Shown here: piece after piece, positions 58,884-64,000 of the stretch | Position numbering within the stretch: position 1 is the first letter of the stretch | How the letters are laid out: each line of letters starts with the position of its first letter | Source: Paracoccus contaminans | GTDB lineage: Bacteria > Pseudomonadota > Alphaproteobacteria > Rhodobacterales > Rhodobacteraceae | Assembly: GCF_002105555.1 (NCBI RefSeq) | Contig: NZ_CP020612.1 | Span: 2,162,001 to 2,226,000 of the forward strand | Direction: 5' to 3' | DNA length: 64,000 nucleotides | Notes under the pieces: model-generated | The model's database searches: none | What the model saw: only the letters and a program-made list of their open reading frames with translations | What the model was told of the DNA's origin: nothing | Made by a program: the position numbers and the translations under genes

Positions 58884-59648
58884 ATGATCGACTTTTCCGC
58901 AGCCGAACGGCGGTTGATCGCCGCGCTCGAGCGGCTGGATCACTGCGTCGCGCTTGCCGCGCAGCGTCCGGCGGCGCAGGGGCCGCAGGCCGACGCGGGC
59001 CAGCCTGCCGCGTCTTTGCCCCCAGCGCCGCCATCGGCCGAGATCGCCGCCCTGCATGACCGGCAGGCCGCCACGCTCGAAGCCATGGCGATGCGGCTGG
59101 CCGAGGCGAATGAACGCCTGGCCGCCGCGGGCGAGGCGGGGGCACGCCTTGCCGCCGCAAATGACGATCTGGCCCGCGCAAATCGTGACCTGATCGCGCA
59201 GTTGCGCGGCGACGGCGCGGATGCGCAAACCGCTGTCCGTGCGGCGCTGGATGCGGAAATCGAGGCGCTGCGCGCAGCCCGCGCGGCCGAGCTGGCGCAG
59301 ATGGGCGAAATCCTTGATGCGCTGGACCGTATGCTGGGGGTCACCACCACGCCGCGCAGCCATTCGACGGCAGGGCGGGCCGCGACCCGTCGCCCCCTGC
59401 CCGCAACCGCCCCCGCCGACACCGCCCCGGCCCCGCAGCGCCCCTCGGCTTTGCCGCCCCGCGAGCGGACCGTGATCCGGAACGAGGATGTTCCGGGGGA
59501 CGAGCACGGCTCGCTTGCGTCTGCGCCGATGCCCCCAGAGGATGAAGGCGCTGTCCCGCCTGCGGGGCGCGAGGGTGATGGCGGCGATGATCGCCCGGTC
59601 CACGCGGCCGCACCCGGCCCCGAACCCCGCGACGAGGAGCGCCGCTGA
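58884..59648 (+). CDS. Coiled-coil protein encoded upstream of zapA (ZauP-like by position)
   Basis: The 254-residue protein starts MIDFSAAERRLIAALERLDH and has a long Ala/Glu/Leu-rich coiled coil at about 55-150 (for example AMRLAEANERLAAAGEAGAR), followed by a Pro-rich, disordered-looking tail. In Caulobacter the coiled-coil partner ZauP, encoded with zapA, bundles ZapA on the FtsZ ring; by position and composition this gene may be the counterpart. Direct homology cannot be claimed. GAAGGAG precedes ATG 58884, and the stop overlaps the zapA ATG (TGATG). Confidence 0.72.
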   Translation: MIDFSAAERRLIAALERLDHCVALAAQRPAAQGPQADAGQPAASLPPAPPSAEIAALHDRQAATLEAMAMRLAEANERLAAAGEAGARLAAANDDLARANRDLIAQLRGDGADAQTAVRAALDAEIEALRAARAAELAQMGEILDALDRMLGVTTTPRSHSTAGRAATRRPLPATAPADTAPAPQRPSALPPRERTVIRNEDVPGDEHGSLASAPMPPEDEGAVPPAGREGDGGDDRPVHAAAPGPEPRDEERR

Positions 59649-60037
59649 TGCCGACCGTCGATTTCACCATCGGTCACAAGGGCTATACCCTGGCCTGCCA
59701 GGAAGGCGAGGAAAGGCTGCTCAGGCGTGCCGCCGCCATGCTGGATGCCGAGGCGCAGTCCATCCTCGAACGCGCCGGCCGCATGCCCGAACAGCGGCTG
59801 TTGCTGCTGGCGGGGCTGATGCTGGCGGACAGGGCGCAGGCGCTTGAGGATCGCGCCGCCTCGACCGAACGCGAACTTGCCCGCCTGCGCGCCAATCCAC
59901 CCCGCGCCGAGGCCCCAGCGATCGCCCAGGGTGCCGCCCGCGCGCTGGCCGATCTGGCCGACCGTGCGGAGGCGCTGGCCGACAGGGCCGAACGGGCGCT
60001 GGACGCCCCGTCCGGGGGGACCGGGCAGGGGGGATGA
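59648..60037 (+). CDS. zapA: Cell division protein ZapA
   Basis: The 129-residue protein matches alphaproteobacterial ZapA: MPTVDFTIGHKGYTLACQEG, EERLLRRAAAMLDAEAQSIL and EQRLLLLAGLMLADRAQALE, then a coiled-coil and an Ala-rich tail. ZapA stabilises FtsZ filaments at midcell. It is translationally coupled to the preceding coiled-coil gene by a one-base overlap. ku follows after 74 bases on the same strand. Confidence 0.92.
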   Translation: MPTVDFTIGHKGYTLACQEGEERLLRRAAAMLDAEAQSILERAGRMPEQRLLLLAGLMLADRAQALEDRAASTERELARLRANPPRAEAPAIAQGAARALADLADRAEALADRAERALDAPSGGTGQGG

Positions 60038-60111
60038 AACCCGCTCCGCCCGCCGGGCGTTTCCCGCGGCCACGTCGGGACGCTGGCCGAGGGATCAAGG
60101 GGGTGGGCATC

Positions 60112-61065
60112 ATGGCATCGCGCGCGATCTGGAAAGGGCAGCTCAGGCTGTCGCTGGTCGCCATTCCCATCGAGATCCATGCCGCAACCAAATCCGGGCG
60201 GCGGGTCAGCTTTCGCCAGATCCACGGCCCGAGCGGCAAGCCGGTGTCGTATGAAAAGACCGTGCCCGGCATCGGCAAGGTGTCGCAGGACGATATCCTC
60301 AAGGGCTATGCGCTTGGCGACAACGAATATCTGCTGATCGAGCCGGACGAGATCGACGCCATCAAGCTGGAGACGAAAAAGACCTTCGAGCTGGTGCAGT
60401 TCGTCGGCACCAACGAGATCTCGCCCCTGTATTACGACCAGCCTTATTACATCGTCCCCTCGGACGAGCTGGCCGAGGATGCCTATCGCGTGGTGCGCGA
60501 TGCGCTGCGCAAGGCCAACCGGACCGGGCTGGGGCAGCTGACGCTGCATGGGCGTGAACATCTGTGCGCGGTGCGCCCCTGCGGCGACGGGCTGCTGATG
60601 GAAACGCTGTTCTATGCCGACGAGATCAGGGACGCCGAGCCGCTGTTCAACACGATCGAGGATGAGGAGGCCGACCCGGATCTCTTGTCGGTCGCCACCG
60701 CGCTGATCGAAAAGAAGACCGCGCCCTTCGACGCCTCGATCTATGTGGATCATTACGATCAGTCCTTGCGCCAGCTGATCGAGGACAAGCGCAAGGGCCG
60801 CGCGCCGCGGGTGACAGCTTCGGGCGAACGGCCGGCGGCCGACAATGTGGTTGACCTGATGCAGGCGCTCAAGGACAGCCTCAAGGCATCAGGTGGGGCA
60901 TCAGGTGGGGCATCGGGGGGCAAGGCCCCGCCTGCGCCGCGCGGGCGCGCCAAGGGCGGCACCGCTGCCAAGGGCGAAAAGGCCGCGAAAGCCGAAAAGG
61001 GCGCCAAAGCCGATGAGCCCGCTGAAAAGCCGCGCACCAGGCGGGCCACCCGCAAGGCGGGCTGA
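60112..61065 (+). CDS. ku: Non-homologous end-joining protein Ku
   Basis: The 317-residue protein has the bacterial Ku core: MASRAIWKGQLRLSLVAIPI, FRQIHGPSGKPVSYEKTVPG and YALGDNEYLLIEPDEIDAIK, forming the DNA-encircling beta-barrel. From about 255 on it has a Lys/Ala-rich tail with a 12-bp tandem repeat (60886-60921) coding Ala-Ser-Gly-Gly three times and then KGEKAAKAEKGAKADEPAEK. Such basic tails help bind DNA and LigD. Ku holds double-strand breaks and recruits LigD. ATG 60112 follows AAGGGGG. ligD starts two bases after the stop. Confidence 0.95.
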   Translation: MASRAIWKGQLRLSLVAIPIEIHAATKSGRRVSFRQIHGPSGKPVSYEKTVPGIGKVSQDDILKGYALGDNEYLLIEPDEIDAIKLETKKTFELVQFVGTNEISPLYYDQPYYIVPSDELAEDAYRVVRDALRKANRTGLGQLTLHGREHLCAVRPCGDGLLMETLFYADEIRDAEPLFNTIEDEEADPDLLSVATALIEKKTAPFDASIYVDHYDQSLRQLIEDKRKGRAPRVTASGERPAADNVVDLMQALKDSLKASGGASGGASGGKAPPAPRGRAKGGTAAKGEKAAKAEKGAKADEPAEKPRTRRATRKAG

Positions 61066-61066
61066 C

Positions 61067-63487
61067 TTGTCGCGCCTTGCCGCCTATCGCGCCCGCCGCG
61101 ATCCGGGGGCGACACCCGAGCCGTTCGATGCGGGCGCGCCTTCGGCGGGGGCGCTGCGCTATTCGATGCAGAACCATGACGCGACGCGGCTGCACTGGGA
61201 TCTGCGCCTTGAACGGGATGGCGTGCTGCTGAGCTGGGCGGTCACGCGCGGCCCCTCGCTCGACCCGGCAGAAAAGCGGCTGGCGGTGCGCACCGAGGAC
61301 CATCCGATCCCCTACCTGACCTTCGAGGGCGTGATCCCCCGGGGCCAATACGGCGCGGGCACCGTGATGCTGTGGGATCTGGGCCATTGGCGGCCGCTTG
61401 ATGATGCGGGCCGGGGCCTTGCCAAGGGGCATCTGCGCTTTCAGCTTTACGGCCGGCGGCTGACCGGCCTGTGGGATCTGGTGCGGATCAGGGGCAGGCC
61501 GTCCGAAAAGCGCGAGAACTGGCTGCTGGTCAAGGCCGAGGATGACGCCGCCCGCCGCCCCGATCCGGTGGCCCGTCATCGCGTCAGCGTTTCGACCGGC
61601 CGCAGCCTTGACCAGATCGCGGCGGGCGATGGGCCGGTGCCGTCCGGCCCCGCCAGCCCGCTGAAGCTGCCAGATCCGGTCGAGCCGATGCTGGCCAGTC
61701 TGGTCGACAGCCCGCCCGAGGGCGAGGGCTGGCTGCACGAAGTCAAGATCGACGGCTATCGCGGCATGGTCCATCTGGGCAAGGGCGGGCCGGTGATCCG
61801 CACCCGCAACGGGCTGGACTGGACGGCCCGCTTCGCGGCGCTGGTGCCGGCGCTGGCCGAACTGCCCGCGCGCTCGGCCCTGATCGACGGGGAAATCGTC
61901 GCGGGCGCGGGCGCGCAGGGATTTTCCGCATTGCAGCAGGCGATCACCGATGGCGGCCCCTTCGGCTATATCGCGTTCGACCTGCTGGATCTGGATGGGC
62001 GCAGCCTGCGCAATCGCCCGCTGACAGAACGGCGCGCCGCGCTGGAACGGCTTCTGGCCGATGCCCCGCCGCTGGGGCTGGTGCAGCTTTCCGTGGCGCT
62101 GCCCGGCAAGGGCGCGGATGCGATGGCGGCGGTCTGCGCCGCAGGGGGCGAGGGGATTGTGTCCAAACGTGCCGATGCGGTCTATCGCAGCGGCAGGGCC
62201 GACAGTTGGCGCAAGGCCAAATGCGAGCGTCGGACCGCCTTTGCCGTGATCGGATGGACGAGGTCGGACAGCCCCGGCCGGCCCTTCGGTGCGCTGCTGC
62301 TGGCCAGCGCCGAGGGGCAGGGCTGGCGCTATCGCGGCCGGGTGGGCACCGGCTTTTCGGCGCAAGCGCAGGCAGAGCTGGCCGCCCGCATGGCGCCGCT
62401 GACGCGCGGGACGGCGCCCGCGCAGGTGCCGCGCGCGCAGTCGCGGGGCGTGACATGGATCGAGCCGGCGCTGATGGCCGAGATCCGCTATGCCGAGCCA
62501 ACCGCCGATGGCATCCTGCGCCATGCCAGCTTTCAGGGCCTGCGCGAGGACAAGATGCCCCCCCTGCCGCCGTCCTCTCCAGCCCCCGTCATCCGCATTG
62601 CGCCCGGCGGCCAGGGCGGGCGGGTGATCGAAGGGATCGCCGTCACCAGCCCCGACCGGGTGATCTTTCCCGGCTGCGGCGTGACCAAGGGCGATCTGGC
62701 CGCCTATTACGCCGCTGCGGCGCCCCTGATGCTGGCCCATTGCGCCGATCGCCCGCTGGCGCTGCTGCGCCTGCCCGAGGGGCTGGCGGGCGAGCGGTTC
62801 TTTCAGAAACATGCCGGACGCGGCTTTCCCGCGCAGATGAGGACCACCCCCATTCCGGGCGAGGATGAACCTGCCATCTATGTCAACACCGCTGCCGGGC
62901 TGGTTGCGGGGGCGCAGATGGGCGTCGTGGAATATCATATCCGCGGCATCCGGCGTGACCGGGCGGACCGCCCCGACCGGCTGGTGTTCGACCTGGACCC
63001 TGACGAGGGGCTGGATTTTTCCCAAGTTCGCGCCGCGGCGATCGACCTGCGCGACCGGCTTGCCGATCTGGGCCTGCCGACCTGGCCGATGCTGACCGGC
63101 GGCAAGGGCATCCATGTCGTCGCCGATCTGCGGCGCACCGTTGGCTGGGACACGGTCAAGCTGTTCGCCCGCGCCTTTGCCCATCTGCTGGCGGCCGAGC
63201 AGCCGGGCCGCTATGTCGCGGTCATGTCCAAGGCCCGGCGCGAAGGCAGGATCTTCATCGACTGGCTGAGGAATGATGCGCAGGCCACTGCAGTTTCGGC
63301 CTTTTCCTGCCGGGCGCGCGAAGGGGCGACGGTGGCGATGCCGCTGTCCTGGGATGCGCTGGATCGCACCGATGGGGCGAATGCCTATGATATCCGAACC
63401 GCCCTGCAGGCTGCGCCAGGGATCGCGCCTGATCGCAGGCGGCCCGTATCGCTCGAGCCTGCGGCCCGCGCCCTTGCGGGGGGCTGA
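61067..63487 (+). CDS. ligD: ATP-dependent DNA ligase LigD (phosphoesterase-ligase-polymerase)
   Basis: The 806-residue enzyme has three modules in order: 3'-phosphoesterase (about 1-160, with NHDATRLHWDLRLERDGV and VIPRGQYGAGTVMLWD), ligase (about 200-500, nucleophile Lys227 in HEVKIDGYRG), and primase-polymerase (about 510-806, metal-binding Asp642 and Asp644 in VFDLDPDEG, and GGKGIHVVADL). It trims, fills and seals ends brought together by Ku. The TTG at 61067 is taken as start because AAGGCGGG lies six bases before it and typical LigD proteins begin near RLAAYRARRD; ATG 61013 would overlap ku by 53 bases. Confidence 0.94.
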   Translation: MSRLAAYRARRDPGATPEPFDAGAPSAGALRYSMQNHDATRLHWDLRLERDGVLLSWAVTRGPSLDPAEKRLAVRTEDHPIPYLTFEGVIPRGQYGAGTVMLWDLGHWRPLDDAGRGLAKGHLRFQLYGRRLTGLWDLVRIRGRPSEKRENWLLVKAEDDAARRPDPVARHRVSVSTGRSLDQIAAGDGPVPSGPASPLKLPDPVEPMLASLVDSPPEGEGWLHEVKIDGYRGMVHLGKGGPVIRTRNGLDWTARFAALVPALAELPARSALIDGEIVAGAGAQGFSALQQAITDGGPFGYIAFDLLDLDGRSLRNRPLTERRAALERLLADAPPLGLVQLSVALPGKGADAMAAVCAAGGEGIVSKRADAVYRSGRADSWRKAKCERRTAFAVIGWTRSDSPGRPFGALLLASAEGQGWRYRGRVGTGFSAQAQAELAARMAPLTRGTAPAQVPRAQSRGVTWIEPALMAEIRYAEPTADGILRHASFQGLREDKMPPLPPSSPAPVIRIAPGGQGGRVIEGIAVTSPDRVIFPGCGVTKGDLAAYYAAAAPLMLAHCADRPLALLRLPEGLAGERFFQKHAGRGFPAQMRTTPIPGEDEPAIYVNTAAGLVAGAQMGVVEYHIRGIRRDRADRPDRLVFDLDPDEGLDFSQVRAAAIDLRDRLADLGLPTWPMLTGGKGIHVVADLRRTVGWDTVKLFARAFAHLLAAEQPGRYVAVMSKARREGRIFIDWLRNDAQATAVSAFSCRAREGATVAMPLSWDALDRTDGANAYDIRTALQAAPGIAPDRRRPVSLEPAARALAGG

Positions 63488-63491
63488 GCCC

Positions 63492-63941
63492 CTATCCCCT
63501 GTCGGCGGTGTCCATCCAGATCGTCACCGGCCCGTCATTGACCAGCGCCACGCGCATGTCGGCACCGAACACCCCCGTCTCGACCGGCAGGCCGAGATCG
63601 CGCAGCGCCTGCACGAAATGCAGATACAGCCGTTCGCCCTCGGCCGGGGCGGCGGCGCTGGAAAAGCCCGGCCGGTTGCCCGAGCGGTTGTCTGCTGCCA
63701 GAGTGAACTGGCTGACCACCAGAACCGCGCCGCCGATGTCCTGAACCGAGCGGTTCATCCGGCCCGCGTCGTCGCGAAAGATGCGCAGCCGCGCGACGCG
63801 CCCCGCCAGCCGTTCGGCCGCGGCCGCGTCATCGCCCTGCATCGCGCAGACCAGCACCAGCAGCCCATGGCCGATGGTGCCGGCAGGGCTGCCCCCCACC
63901 GTGACCTCGGCCTCGGCCGCGCGCTGGATCAGCGCCCTCAT
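63492..63941 (-). CDS. dtd: D-aminoacyl-tRNA deacylase
   Basis: The 149-residue protein has the DTD cross-subunit active-site motifs SQFTLAAD and [11 protein letters not shown], and [15 protein letters not shown] at the N-terminus. It frees tRNA from wrongly attached D-amino acids and glycine. It is convergent with ligD (four-base gap). On the minus strand its ATG overlaps the stop of a preceding gene by four bases. Confidence 0.96.
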   Translation of the reverse strand: MRALIQRAAEAEVTVGGSPAGTIGHGLLVLVCAMQGDDAAAAERLAGRVARLRIFRDDAGRMNRSVQDIGGAVLVVSQFTLAADNRSGNRPGFSSAAAPAEGERLYLHFVQALRDLGLPVETGVFGADMRVALVNDGPVTIWMDTADRG

Positions 63942-64000
63942 CGGCCCAGCATGATGGATATCGCCACGGCCATCAGGCCCAGCATGGATGCGGCCAGCGC
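63938..64000 (-). CDS. C-terminal end of an unidentified membrane protein (partial)
   Basis: The last 20 residues of a minus-strand gene that begins outside the window. The readable end, [20 protein letters not shown], is a hydrophobic helix, so the product is likely an integral membrane protein. Its TGA (63940-63938) overlaps the dtd start as ATGA, so the two are co-translated. Nothing more can be said. Confidence 0.5.
   Translation of the reverse strand, partial: ALAASMLGLMAVAISIMLGR

Noticed and set aside
56320..59181. Very long minus-strand open frame opposite ileS
   Set aside because: It is the antisense shadow of ileS, which has all synthetase motifs; the antisense translation shows no domain.
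60881..63184. Long minus-strand open frame opposite ku and ligD
   Set aside because: Antisense to LigD with complete catalytic motifs; low-complexity translation without recognisable fold.

Overview
The window is a stretch of high-GC chromosome that reads as an alphaproteobacterium of the Rhodobacterales, most likely Paracoccus or a close relative. The evidence is the very GC-rich coding sequence with strong third-position bias, the run yajC-secD-secF-Mth938-ccmABCD-ccmG, the pairs scpA/scpB, mce/DUF1467 and acnA//DUF1223, an isolated rnpB-rpmG block, a TakP-type TRAP transporter, and the coiled-coil gene/zapA pair. The genus is inferred from gene order and protein resemblance by eye; no search was run. 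I see no insertion sequence, integrase, phage module, CRISPR array or origin. The region looks like stable core genome with a few accessory genes.

Layout. 1-5: the end of an Efe iron-uptake operon (efeB, M75 protein), a HAD phosphatase, an SDR and a Crp/Fnr-type regulator. 4.7-10.4 kb: an alpha/beta-hydrolase and a short GH1-like glycosidase on the minus strand, a zinc alcohol dehydrogenase, a DUF2243 membrane protein and a Bcr/CflA exporter. 10.4-15.7 kb: rpsD with a clear promoter, a folded leader and a terminator; scpA-scpB; dCTP deaminase; tRNA-Pro(GGG); MerR; ihfA; a tiny DksA-like zinc protein. 15.8-20.7 kb: GNAT, response regulator, mce-DUF1467, EI24 protein, nitroreductase, a small unknown protein and an M48 lipoprotein. 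21-28.5 kb: transport, with a TakQ/TakM TRAP membrane pair, its TakP binding protein convergent, and a PotBCA-type ABC transporter without its own binding protein. 28.5-33.1 kb: tpiA, an A-type Fe-S carrier, dusA, mazG and an M20 amidohydrolase. 33.3-39.5 kb: protein export (yajC, secD, secF) running into cytochrome c maturation (ccmABCDG). 39.7-42 kb: a periplasmic rhodanese, a YeeE/YedE sulfur permease and a 54-residue membrane peptide. 42-46 kb: an RTX-repeat protein and acnA, each with a U-tract terminator. 46-53 kb: DUF1223, rnpB, rpmG, alpha/beta-hydrolase, yciB, uvrD, terC. 53-64 kb: metZ, folE2, DUF3253, ileS, a ZauP-like coiled-coil gene, zapA, the two-gene NHEJ system ku-ligD, and dtd.

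Functional themes are envelope export and cytochrome c biogenesis, chromosome handling and repair (ScpAB, IHF, UvrD, Ku/LigD), translation (S4, L33, tRNA-Pro, IleS, Dtd, RNase P RNA, DusA), and uptake of 2-oxo acids, polyamine-like substrates, iron and reduced sulfur. I did not find a whole undescribed defence or biosynthetic system. The most interesting signals are RNA-level (a three-way-junction leader before rpsD and a mutually exclusive fold hiding the terC ribosome-binding site) and protein-level (a long Gly/Pro tail on the TRAP large subunit, an extra segment with odd codon use inside IleS, and a stand-alone RTX protein with an AT-rich palindrome in its promoter).
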